Shown here piece by piece: positions 1 to 7,943 of a DNA stretch of 8,030 nucleotides. Each line of letters starts with the position of its first letter. The first letter of the stretch is position 1. The notes below the pieces were generated by a model. It had not been told where the DNA came from and did no database searches. It was given only the letters and a program-made list of their open reading frames with translations. Both the position numbers and the translations under genes were made by a program. Source of the stretch: Candidatus Sabulitectum sp. (GTDB lineage Bacteria; Fermentibacterota; Fermentibacteria; Fermentibacterales; JCC-6); assembly GCA_029940175.1 (NCBI GenBank), contig JAOZRM010000146.1:1-8030 (forward strand), given 5' to 3'.

Positions 1-3000
1 CAGAAAGTCCCTGGCTTGATCCAGGCTCCATATCAGCTGTTGCAAGTGGTGATACTCTTTCCGCAACACTGATTTCCAGAGGGCCGTCTGTGGGGCTTTT
101 ACTACACCCTGTACCCCGGACGGGAGATACGGTTACAATATCTGCCGATACCCTGGAAATATCGCTTCCAGCTGTAGCAAGGCTTGATATTCAGCCCCTT
201 GAAAGGGGAGATGCTTTAGAGCTACCGACTTTTTATGCAGGTTATGATCCCATTCCCGAGGGGCTTTACATATCTGGTTCTAAGAGACTTGGAGTGTCTG
301 TGGGATCAGGCGGGGGGATATCTCAGGGAACCGAACTTTCAATTGAGGGCATGCTTGCACCGGGAATAACCATTAACGGGAGAATAACTGACCGTGATCT
401 GCCCCTGGGCTCATCTTCCTCTGAAGCTCTTTCAGATCTGGACAAGGTTTACATAAAGATTGACGGAGGTACATGGAATGCCGAGATGGGGGATCTGAAC
501 TGGGAAAGCACCGGGTCTGTTAAATGGCGAACTGAAGTAAGCGGTTTCAGTGCAGGAATACATCATGACAGTACACTAGGCCTTGCCGGCGGGTACGGTA
601 CTACAGGCAGCCAGCGCCAGAAAGTAGTACTTGTCACCGAGGAAGGGCTTCAGGGGCCGTACACTTTCGCAGGGGAAGGCGGAGTAACTCCAGGCAGTGA
701 GCGGGTTTTTCTTGATGGCGCACCTATGCAGCGCGGTGCAGGAGCAGACTACGAAATTGACTACGCCGCCGGCCTCATTACTTTCACTACGAAACGTTTG
801 ATCAGACGAGACCAGAGGGTGGATATCTCATGGTACCGGGAGGGTGACGGGTTCAGGAAAGATCTGGCAAGGCTGGAGACAACCATTGAACCACTGGAGA
901 ACCTCTCTATAGGGTTTACCGGATTTTCAAGGGGGGATAACACTGGTGTGCCCCTGGGATTTGTTATGACAGATGAAGTTGAAGCAGCCCTGAGGAATGC
1001 AGGAGAAGTTCCCTCGGATGCATGGATCGATGGTGGCACTTATGTGGGGGAGAATAACGGTAGTTACACACTGGACAGTCTTTCCAGATACATTTATGCA
1101 GGTCTCCTTACAGGGGACTGGAGTGTAGAGTTCCAGAGACCACCGGAAGGTGCTGGAGAATACATATATGATTCACCCACAGGAGGGTATCTCTGGGTCG
1201 GGGAAGATCAGGGAACCCATTTTGCCAGAAAATACATATCAATTCCCAGCTCAATTGATCTTATTGGCTCAACTGTCTCAGGTGAAATGGGAATGACTCG
1301 ATACAACATTTTTACCAACTACTCACAGAGGCAGGGAAATCTTTTCAACAAAGATGCCACTACCCGGGAAGGCACCCTCTCCGGCGGAGAGATATCAATC
1401 ACCTCATGGGAATCGGGACCAATATTGAACCTGAGCGGCAGGCATGTTTCAGAAGGTTTCAACTCTCCGGATGATATTGATTCAGATGTTGATCTTGAAA
1501 AGTGGGGATTACCACCGGGCTGGAAGGGAAAAGACAGCTTTATTCTTGGAGACCTTGGAGGAGACAGGCTTCTTTTTACGGCAGGAGAGAGATTTCTGGA
1601 AGAGGGAGGCACTTCAACTGTTGCAGGAATTGATTACACTCCATTTGATGGAACACTAACAGCTTCCATCTCAGTGAACGGCCTTTCCAGAACAGGCACT
1701 CAGCTGCTCACAGGAGGTCGCCGGGGGAAGATCGGCACAGATTTTACTGTTCAACTTGGCATGCTGACTCCTTTCATGAATTCGTCATACACAGGAGATA
1801 GCTGGTCTGACAGTCTTTCCGGCGGGTTGATAGCGTCAGATATTGGAGTTCATGCGGAAACAGGCAGTTGGAAGTCCACAGCAACAGCCGGGGGTGAGAT
1901 AGACAGACGAGACGGTATAAATCATCCTGATCGAACCCTCAGAATAGGAATAGCAACTGCAGGCACAGGAATGTCATGGAATGCCAACGGAAGTATACAG
2001 CATTCCACAGGATGGTTTGAAGGTGGTGGTTCAACCAGCTCTGACGCTGTGAAAGCTGGCTACTCCGGCAGAACCGGTGGTGTATGGGTTTACAGCCAGT
2101 ACACTGCTGGCGGTTACTTCTCAAAACTTATGGATATTGTTTACACCTGGGTTGGCAGCGGAAACGGAGACTACAGTTACGATCCTGAAACAGGTGAGTA
2201 CTATCCCGATCCTTCAGGCGACTACCGTCAGACCTATATGCCCGGACAGGGAGAATCAAGAGTTCTTGAGTCTTCCCTTGCCGGAGGATTTGCCTGGGCA
2301 GATTCGGCAAACTCAGCAGGGATGGATGGAACCTTTAAACTCACTGCATCCGACGCTGAGAACAAGCTTAAAACCTACAGCCTCGCCGGGGCATTTGATG
2401 TGACTTCACCTGGAGGCTGGAATGCTTCTCTTGCGCCATATCTTACATGGGATCAGAGCACTCTTTCCCGGCTCACTGTGAGAGTTTCCGGGTTTGACCA
2501 GATTGAAGAGTACAGCGGTGCCGGTAACACAAGAGAAACTTTTAGAAAACTGGAGATTATTCCAATCCTCAAGCCCGAGGAGTGGCTGGAGGTGGAAATT
2601 ACTGCCATGACAGCATTCCGGAGAAGGGCTCTCTACGGCACCAGAGAGACCGATGAAACAGGAGGCAGTGTAGACCCTGTATTCATGACAGAATTCGGTC
2701 TGGACACGGGTATCAGGATCTCAGGGGAGAGAAGAGTAGAAAGAGAAGGAGAGTTGAATGCTTACAACTGGGGATTTGAGCCGCATGTTTCAATGAACGG
2801 CGGCGGGTGGACAGCTTCAGGCAGGTTCACCACATGGTATATGCCCGGTGAGGAAGTCATCCCATCCTGGTTCTTTGACGGCAGGCAGAATGGCTGGACC
2901 CTTGAACCAAGGTTTTCTGTGGGAAGAAATATCAACAGATGGTTTCATGTTACCCTTTTCTACTGGGGCAGGAAGCCTGCTGACAGTCAGTGGACCCAGC

Positions 3001-3032
3001 GGGGCGGCCTGGAGGGTACGGTGAACTTCTGA
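1..3032 (+). CDS. Large outer-membrane beta-barrel protein, 5' end outside window
   Basis: The frame is open from the left edge (first full codon at position 3) to the TGA at 3030-3032, giving about 1009 visible residues. The true start lies upstream, and the in-frame GTG at 90 has no special standing. Near nt 267-470 is a block reading YISGSKRLGVSVG, then DRDLP, then LSDLDKVYIKID. Near nt 690-785 is a small beta domain (PGSERVFLDG, then DYEIDYAAGLITFT). The rest is Gly/Ser/Thr-rich with alternating polar and hydrophobic residues and regular aromatics, as in amphipathic beta-strands. It ends in GGLEGTVNF, a C-terminal phenylalanine beta-signal typical of BAM substrates. From memory, this layout recurs in long uncharacterised outer-membrane proteins of FCB-type bacteria. 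Cargo and function are unknown. The mini-Omp85 gene follows directly, with a 1-base overlap. Outer-membrane location is a confident call; a specific role is not. Confidence 0.8.
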   Translation, partial: ESPWLDPGSISAVASGDTLSATLISRGPSVGLLLHPVPRTGDTVTISADTLEISLPAVARLDIQPLERGDALELPTFYAGYDPIPEGLYISGSKRLGVSVGSGGGISQGTELSIEGMLAPGITINGRITDRDLPLGSSSSEALSDLDKVYIKIDGGTWNAEMGDLNWESTGSVKWRTEVSGFSAGIHHDSTLGLAGGYGTTGSQRQKVVLVTEEGLQGPYTFAGEGGVTPGSERVFLDGAPMQRGAGADYEIDYAAGLITFTTKRLIRRDQRVDISWYREGDGFRKDLARLETTIEPLENLSIGFTGFSRGDNTGVPLGFVMTDEVEAALRNAGEVPSDAWIDGGTYVGENNGSYTLDSLSRYIYAGLLTGDWSVEFQRPPEGAGEYIYDSPTGGYLWVGEDQGTHFARKYISIPSSIDLIGSTVSGEMGMTRYNIFTNYSQRQGNLFNKDATTREGTLSGGEISITSWESGPILNLSGRHVSEGFNSPDDIDSDVDLEKWGLPPGWKGKDSFILGDLGGDRLLFTAGERFLEEGGTSTVAGIDYTPFDGTLTASISVNGLSRTGTQLLTGGRRGKIGTDFTVQLGMLTPFMNSSYTGDSWSDSLSGGLIASDIGVHAETGSWKSTATAGGEIDRRDGINHPDRTLRIGIATAGTGMSWNANGSIQHSTGWFEGGGSTSSDAVKAGYSGRTGGVWVYSQYTAGGYFSKLMDIVYTWVGSGNGDYSYDPETGEYYPDPSGDYRQTYMPGQGESRVLESSLAGGFAWADSANSAGMDGTFKLTASDAENKLKTYSLAGAFDVTSPGGWNASLAPYLTWDQSTLSRLTVRVSGFDQIEEYSGAGNTRETFRKLEIIPILKPEEWLEVEITAMTAFRRRALYGTRETDETGGSVDPVFMTEFGLDTGIRISGERRVEREGELNAYNWGFEPHVSMNGGGWTASGRFTTWYMPGEEVIPSWFFDGRQNGWTLEPRFSVGRNINRWFHVTLFYWGRKPADSQWTQRGGLEGTVNF
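3020..3024 (+). promoter_or_regulatory. Ribosome binding site deciding the Omp85 start
   Basis: GGTGA lies 7 nt before the ATG at 3032, inside the last codons of the barrel gene; a stronger GGAGGG at 3011-3016 is 15 nt away. The site supports initiation at 3032 (TGATG overlap with the upstream stop) rather than at the in-frame GTG at 2990. Confidence 0.5.
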
Positions 3033-4363
3033 TGATAACTCTTCTAACTGCTGCACTGCTTGCATCTGCGGCAATCAATGTCACTGGTGCTCCTCCGTTC
3101 CCGCCACTGCCGGATTCTGTTGAGATTGCCGACCAGCAGATAGCAGACATAAGAGATGATGCTTTAACATGGTATCTCCAGACAGGTTATCCGTTTGCCG
3201 CGATTGCAATGTTCTTCTCCGCTCCTGATACTCTGGTAGTTAATACTGTTCCTGGCAGACATGCCAGCCTGGAGGAGATCAGATTTCCAGATTCCGTCAG
3301 AACCACCCGTTCAATTCTCATGAGAGAGTTATCTCTACAGCCGGAAGACCTCTACGCCCCTGAACCGGTTCAGGAATGGCTCACTGCCTTGCAGAGATAT
3401 TCATTCATTGAATCAGCAGGGCCGGTTAGTGTGGCACTGGGGCCAGGCGGCAATATTGTTCTTCTTGTTCCGGTAAACGAGGCTCCTGTAGGCTGGTTCT
3501 CAGGTGATCTTGATTTTTCAAGCACCGGCGGTTTCACCGGTGGTGGAGAGATCGTGTTCACAAGCATCTTCGGCACAGGCCGCAGGCTTGAGCTGGCGGC
3601 ATCAGCGGTGGACTGGGGTGGAATTGACGCCGCAGGTCTGTACAGAGAGCCATGGATACTCGGCTCTGCTCTTTCAGTTCAGCTGGAGATAGAGCAGCAG
3701 GTGCCGGACAGCGGCAGCGTTATCAGAGAGTGGTCAAGCCAGGTCATTCTCAGCCTTGGGAACATCGATGTATCTGGTGGCGGGGGAACCTGGCAGAGCT
3801 ACCCCGTGAACCAGCCGGATGAAAGCTTCAGATACGGCTCCGCCGGAATAGCAATGGACTTCACTGCACATACCCCACAGGGCAGAGAGGGCTTCAGCGG
3901 AGAGGTCACAACAGAGGCAGGCAGTGCAGAAGGTCCGGATTCCACATATCTCCTCACCAGAGCTGAAGCAGAATTGAACTACACGGAATTCAAAGGCATG
4001 TTCGGCATATCATTAACCACTAAAGCCGGAGGAATTATCAGTGGAGACTGGCTGCCGTCAATGTTGACACGCCTGGGAGGCTACGGCACTCTGAGGGGTT
4101 ACCTAAAAGACTCATGGAGGGCAGGCGCATGGGGCATAGTTTCACCTGAGATATCACTGGGAGAAACTGCAACACAGGTGTATATGTTCTCGGACATCGG
4201 AGTACTGGATACACCGGACTTCGGAACACAATTTCCTGTCTCTGCGGGCCTGGGGCTGAGAGGCACAACAGGAGGACTCAGGTTTGATGCAGGCAGCGGC
4301 TTCCCGGTAGACAAGGGACCAGGTTCAGCCAGATTCTACCTTTCTGCACTGATCAGTCTGTAA
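3032..4363 (+). CDS. Compact Omp85/BamA-like outer-membrane protein (POTRA plus barrel)
   Basis: Translation from the ATG at 3032 gives 443 residues and begins with a signal peptide (MITLLTAALLASA). Residues about 27-82 look like the second half of a POTRA domain (helix, 'GYPFAAI', then beta-strands). Residues 83-150 form a full POTRA (IRFPDSVRTTRSILMREL, then LTALQRYSFIESAGPVSV, then NIVLLVPVNE). Residues 153-443 are a barrel with Omp85 hallmarks: YREPWILG at 204-211, GGYGTLRGY at 349-357 (the loop-6 RGY/RGF motif) and YMFSDIGVL at 384-392. BamA usually has five POTRAs and ~800 residues, so this is a reduced family member. It could be a dedicated assembly or export factor for the adjacent barrel, a TamA-like protein or a general surface antigen. 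Family assignment is firm; substrate is inferred only from the TGATG coupling to the upstream gene. Confidence 0.85.
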   Translation: MITLLTAALLASAAINVTGAPPFPPLPDSVEIADQQIADIRDDALTWYLQTGYPFAAIAMFFSAPDTLVVNTVPGRHASLEEIRFPDSVRTTRSILMRELSLQPEDLYAPEPVQEWLTALQRYSFIESAGPVSVALGPGGNIVLLVPVNEAPVGWFSGDLDFSSTGGFTGGGEIVFTSIFGTGRRLELAASAVDWGGIDAAGLYREPWILGSALSVQLEIEQQVPDSGSVIREWSSQVILSLGNIDVSGGGGTWQSYPVNQPDESFRYGSAGIAMDFTAHTPQGREGFSGEVTTEAGSAEGPDSTYLLTRAEAELNYTEFKGMFGISLTTKAGGIISGDWLPSMLTRLGGYGTLRGYLKDSWRAGAWGIVSPEISLGETATQVYMFSDIGVLDTPDFGTQFPVSAGLGLRGTTGGLRFDAGSGFPVDKGPGSARFYLSALISL

Positions 4364-4421
4364 ATCAGGTATTAAGAAAAGACCACCTGCAAATTTTCGT
4401 ATTGACAGTTCTGTGTTAATG

Positions 4422-4451
4422 TACATCCTTTCGATATACCGAAAGGATGTA
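4422..4451. terminator. Perfect 12-bp hairpin between convergent genes; probable bidirectional terminator
   Basis: TACATCCTTTCG (4422-4433) and CGAAAGGATGTA (4440-4451) are exact reverse complements around a 6-nt loop. The hairpin is about 60 nt beyond both converging stop codons (4363 on +, 4514 on -), where a shared terminator is expected. No T-run follows the stem on either strand, so classical intrinsic termination is uncertain; it could be an RNA-stabilising 3' structure or an operator. The rest of the 150-base gap has a TTGACA at 4402-4407 and an 11-codon reading frame at 4454-4489, but no convincing gene. Confidence 0.5.
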
Positions 4452-4513
4452 ATATGAATGATATAAGCTTCTTGTATGATGGCAGGTAGGGAAAAATAGA
4501 AAGTGATCTGGAA

Positions 4514-4996
4514 TTACACTCCGGCTTCAATCTCCTCCACATTCCAGAAAGGCGGCAGCGGGTTCAGTATGATCCTTTCCGCCATCTTTTCCACTTTGTC
4601 TTTCTGAACTCCATGAATGTTGCGATGATAAGCAGTCTCGGGGTTGGCGATGATCCTGACTATTTTAACCGGAATGCTGAAGGCCTGTGCCAGAGAGTAG
4701 TAGGGGGCAATCTCCCAGGCGGAGGTATTTGTGTTATCCACCACCAGAGTGATTTTGCATGAATCTTCCGTTGAATTGTTCAAGTGAAGTAGCCTTGTAG
4801 TAAAATTCCTGAGGCAGGAGGAGTGCGCCTCTGACAGCTTCGAAGGGTCGAAATGATATTGTTCATTACTGTCAATAAAGAAATTGTCTGCGCTGAACAC
4901 TTCTGTCATGTACGGATTTGTGTTTTTTCTTACCCAGGTGGACTTGCCTGATCCGGGAATACCACTGGTTATTATTACTTCCTGCACTCTACTCAT
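4514..4996 (-). CDS. N4BP2-like P-loop kinase (AAA_33 family)
   Basis: This 160-residue cytoplasmic protein is a single P-loop kinase domain. Visible motifs are the Walker A GIPGSGKS at 12-19, FSADNFF at 34-40 (Asp37 is the likely general base by analogy with polynucleotide kinases), YHFDPSKLSEAH at 47-58, VVDNTNTSAWEIAPY at 85-99, and a lid region HRNIHGV at 124-130 leading to Arg141. NPLPPFW closes the domain. The order and wording closely match the kinase domain of mammalian N4BP2, which has 5'-polynucleotide kinase activity, and its bacterial AAA_33 relatives. The substrate (nucleic acid end, nucleotide or small molecule) cannot be read from sequence. The ATG overlaps the end of the upstream cyclase-STAND-TPR gene by 8 bases (4989-4996), so the two are probably co-translated. 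All key motifs are intact, so it should be active. Confidence 0.82.
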   Translation of the reverse strand: MSRVQEVIITSGIPGSGKSTWVRKNTNPYMTEVFSADNFFIDSNEQYHFDPSKLSEAHSSCLRNFTTRLLHLNNSTEDSCKITLVVDNTNTSAWEIAPYYSLAQAFSIPVKIVRIIANPETAYHRNIHGVQKDKVEKMAERIILNPLPPFWNVEEIEAGV

Positions 4997-7943
4997 TGTT
5001 TATTCCCAGAGATTCCTCAAGCTCTTTCAAATCAACTTCTCCTTCAAAATCCATGCTGTACTTTCCCTTAAGCTCAAGTATTTCACTGTATTTTTCCAAA
5101 GCCTCCTGCCGTCTGTTCAGTTCAAGCAGAGACTTGCTCTCTCCTGTGAGGTGTACTGACAGAGTAGAGTAATCCTCGGCAAGAGAACTTCGCTTAAATG
5201 CTTCTCTGAAGAAGTTGAGCGCCATTCCAGCCCTATCAGTTTTCAGCATGAGTGATCCCAGGGTACCAAGTGCTCTGGCCTGGGTTGTAAGAGCATTTAC
5301 AGTACAGGCGAACCTGAGGGATCTTCTTGCCTCTCCAATGGCCTCCTGCAATTTCAACATTTTTGCCAGAACAGTTGACAGATTCAGGTGGCAGATAGCC
5401 ATAGCCCGTTTATCACCGGCTTTCCTGAGCATTCCCATGGATTCTCTGATATGCTTTTCCGCTTTCTCATACTCCCCCGCCTGCTTGTATGCCAGGCCAA
5501 TGTTTGCATGGAAGGTAACAATTCCCCGTGTATGCCCTATTTCCTCAGCAAGGTGAATTGCTCTTTTCAGGGTATCAATTGCCCCCTGGGATTCTCCGTA
5601 TCTTGCCATAATTCCACCAAAATTACCTAGAACAATGCATTCACCTCTGGCGTTACCGGATTTGCGGTGAATTGTAAGGGCTTCCCGGTACTTCTCTATG
5701 CCGTTACTCTTGTGTCCCATGCTGATCTCTACATGGCCCATATAAGCAAGGGCATTTGCCTCAACGGTTGAGTCTCCACTCTTTTTACCCAGTTCGTATG
5801 TCTGTGTGTAATGTGACAGTGCATCCTGAAGGTTGCCTGTACGCTGCATGATTATTCCCATATTGCCATGTAATCTTGCAAGGGATTTTGTCTCAAGAGA
5901 GTCCTCATAACCAAGAGCCTTGTTCAGTACCAGAAGTGCTTCGTTGTTGTTTCCCAGAGATGCATTTACCGTTCCTGCGGAACTAAGGCTGCTGGCAAGT
6001 GTGTTTTTGTCTCCTGCCGATTCTGCTATTTCTGCTGCAGTCATGTAATCTTTCAGAGCATCCTTAAGGGGTAACCCCAGGTTCTCCCTGGCCTGAGCCA
6101 TTACCAGGTAAATAGTTGCCAGTTCCCTTCCGGAGAACAGAGTAGATATTTTTTCTGCTGTGTTCAGAGCGAATTGGAATTTTCCCATCAATGCATAAAG
6201 TCGCATATCGAGAAACTCCGTTGCGGATGAGTATTCACTTCCAATCGAAACTCTTTCTTGGAGTTCCGTTGAAAGCATCTCAGCTCTGTTCACATCTCCT
6301 GCGTCCAGATACTGTTCCATTGCGCTGAGCAGCCATGGGATTGCGCTTTCTCCGGAACCTGATCTGATCCAGTGTCTGGAAAGGGTAATTGCAATATTAC
6401 TCTTTTCCCCGGAAGTTGTATTTCTCGAGAGAACTTCTGCAGCTTTCCTGTGCATGATCAGTCTGTTTTTCTCAAGTATTGTGTTGTATACGGTTTCAGC
6501 TATGAGAGAATTCAGGAAATGAAAACTTCCATCCTTGAAGGCAGTCAGGAATCCCATGTTAAGAAGGCGGGAAAGGAGAAGTCTCGCTGATTTCTTTCCC
6601 AGACCGGCAAAGACATCACTGAAAAGAATTTCCTGAAATCCGCTGCCAAGTACAGCTGCAATTTGAAGAGCAAATTTTTCTTCCGGTTTCAGAACAGACA
6701 ATCTTGCCTGGAGAAAGGATTCTGCGGTGTCTGAAACGAAATGATCCAGTTTCTTGTCCAGGAACCAGGCGTTAATGGTGTCTCTCCCAATGATGCCTGT
6801 GTCAACAGCATGCAACACCTGCTCTGTTAGAAGCAGAGGATTGCCACCGGTACTCTCTATTAGGAAATCAGCAAATCTCTTGTCTTCTGAACCATCCGCT
6901 TTTCCAAGAATACTCTCCAGAAGGATTATGATAGCATTTCTATCAAGCCCCTGGAGTTGAATTTGCTCTGAGGAATCAAGCAGAAAGTCCTGCGGAGGGT
7001 TTCTTGACGTTACTATGAGAAAAACACCGGCTTCAGTTAATGCTCTGCTAAGCTGATCCAGAAGTTTCCTTGATGCGGTGTCAGCCCAGTGAAGATCCTC
7101 GATCACCAGAATTAAATGCCCATCTGAACAAATTCTTCTAATTTCAGCCATTACTGTTCCGTAGGGGTCGAAGGTGCCTTTCTTTATAAGGGGCAACCAG
7201 GTGCCAAGAGGGGGCTGATCCCAAAGCTTATTCTTCAGTTTAATGATTTTTGTCTTGTTCTGGGGGATAGCTGTGAGGAAGTGGTCAACCAGGCGTGTTT
7301 TTCCGGAACCCGGCTTGCCTGTAATAAACATTGGAGGGTGATTGTACCATTTGCAGTAGGAATCGTAAGCTTGAGACAGTTGAACTAATTCCTTGTCTCT
7401 TCCTAGAAGTGGAACTTCATTGAGAAGTGGATGGGTGTTATGGGATTCAGTCTTCTGCGCGGGGATCCATGCTTTATCAGTAAACAGCTCCCAGTCGAAA
7501 GAATCAAGGCATGCTGATTTGATGTCCTCTGACACAAGTATAGTTTGCTGAGGGGCAGTATTTCGGAGATAACTGGATAGATCAACACAATCTCCATCCA
7601 CCGATACATCACCGTTATTATCCCGGGTAACAGTTGCAGATCCCCACGCAACACCAATTGAACAAGTGAGATTCATGTGATCATATTCCACTTTAATGTT
7701 ATTGCTTATCAAGGTGAAGTTTTTTAGAATTCTGAAACAACATCGGATGACTCGCTGACATGTTTGCCTGGAATCCTGTACAGCACCGAAAAGTGCTACA
7801 AATCCACTTTGTTCAGTTTTAGCTATCTCTCCTCCGAAAGAGAACACGCATGATGAGAGTTCGCTCATGGTCAGCTGCGCTAATTTCTTATTTGATTCAT
7901 CTTCAAGTGTCCCGGCAGTTTCCTCAAAACCATGAAGATTCAT
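4989..7943 (-). CDS. Degenerate class III cyclase domain - STAND NTPase - TPR regulator
   Basis: From the ATG at 7943 this gives 984 residues. Residues 1-155 are a class III cyclase fold (FSFGGEIAKTEQSGFVALFG at 34-53, CSIGVAWG at 94-101, TILVSED at 134-140), but the metal-binding aspartates are replaced: Asn2 at the first site and Ser46 at the second. Residues 178-400 are a STAND/AAA_16 NTPase: LLGRDKEL, Walker A GKPGSGKT at 209-216, Walker B LILVIEDLHWAD at 277-288, TSRN at 312-315 and GNPL at 367-370. A helical/winged-helix region follows, then about nine TPR repeats (~612-955), mostly with an exact 40-residue period. The architecture resembles soluble adenylyl cyclase (ADCY10) and bacterial cyclase-ATPase-TPR proteins. 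The start is doubtful: no Shine-Dalgarno precedes 7943, and cyclase-like codons continue in frame upstream without a start codon. This is probably the 3' part of a longer tandem-cyclase gene. It likely acts as a cytoplasmic signal-responsive switch. Confidence 0.8.
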   Translation of the reverse strand: MNLHGFEETAGTLEDESNKKLAQLTMSELSSCVFSFGGEIAKTEQSGFVALFGAVQDSRQTCQRVIRCCFRILKNFTLISNNIKVEYDHMNLTCSIGVAWGSATVTRDNNGDVSVDGDCVDLSSYLRNTAPQQTILVSEDIKSACLDSFDWELFTDKAWIPAQKTESHNTHPLLNEVPLLGRDKELVQLSQAYDSYCKWYNHPPMFITGKPGSGKTRLVDHFLTAIPQNKTKIIKLKNKLWDQPPLGTWLPLIKKGTFDPYGTVMAEIRRICSDGHLILVIEDLHWADTASRKLLDQLSRALTEAGVFLIVTSRNPPQDFLLDSSEQIQLQGLDRNAIIILLESILGKADGSEDKRFADFLIESTGGNPLLLTEQVLHAVDTGIIGRDTINAWFLDKKLDHFVSDTAESFLQARLSVLKPEEKFALQIAAVLGSGFQEILFSDVFAGLGKKSARLLLSRLLNMGFLTAFKDGSFHFLNSLIAETVYNTILEKNRLIMHRKAAEVLSRNTTSGEKSNIAITLSRHWIRSGSGESAIPWLLSAMEQYLDAGDVNRAEMLSTELQERVSIGSEYSSATEFLDMRLYALMGKFQFALNTAEKISTLFSGRELATIYLVMAQARENLGLPLKDALKDYMTAAEIAESAGDKNTLASSLSSAGTVNASLGNNNEALLVLNKALGYEDSLETKSLARLHGNMGIIMQRTGNLQDALSHYTQTYELGKKSGDSTVEANALAYMGHVEISMGHKSNGIEKYREALTIHRKSGNARGECIVLGNFGGIMARYGESQGAIDTLKRAIHLAEEIGHTRGIVTFHANIGLAYKQAGEYEKAEKHIRESMGMLRKAGDKRAMAICHLNLSTVLAKMLKLQEAIGEARRSLRFACTVNALTTQARALGTLGSLMLKTDRAGMALNFFREAFKRSSLAEDYSTLSVHLTGESKSLLELNRRQEALEKYSEILELKGKYSMDFEGEVDLKELEESLGINNE

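Noticed and set aside
90..92. GTG at 90 as the start of the barrel gene
   Set aside because: The same frame is open to the left edge with ordinary coding residues (ESPWLDPGSISAVASG...), no signal peptide follows the GTG, and no ribosome site precedes it.
761..1612. Minus-strand reading frames of 92 and 97 codons opposite the barrel gene
   Set aside because: They lie wholly antisense to a strong coding region, lack recognisable motifs and have no ribosome sites or operon context.
2990..3031. GTG at 2990 as the start of the Omp85 gene
   Set aside because: It adds 14 hydrophilic residues ahead of a clean signal peptide; the ATG at 3032 has a ribosome site and a TGATG overlap.
4366..4389. CAGGT...ACCTG inverted repeat just after the Omp85 stop as a terminator
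   Set aside because: The stem is only 5 bp with a 15-nt loop, much weaker than the 12-bp hairpin at 4422-4451.
4884..5172. Two plus-strand frames across the kinase/STAND junction
   Set aside because: They are opposite two well-supported minus-strand genes, and their compositions are those of complementary-strand shadows.
5079..6110. DNA-level tandem repeat or CRISPR-like array in the TPR region
   Set aside because: The periodicity is at protein level only; the nucleotide sequences of the units are diverged and no direct repeats are seen.
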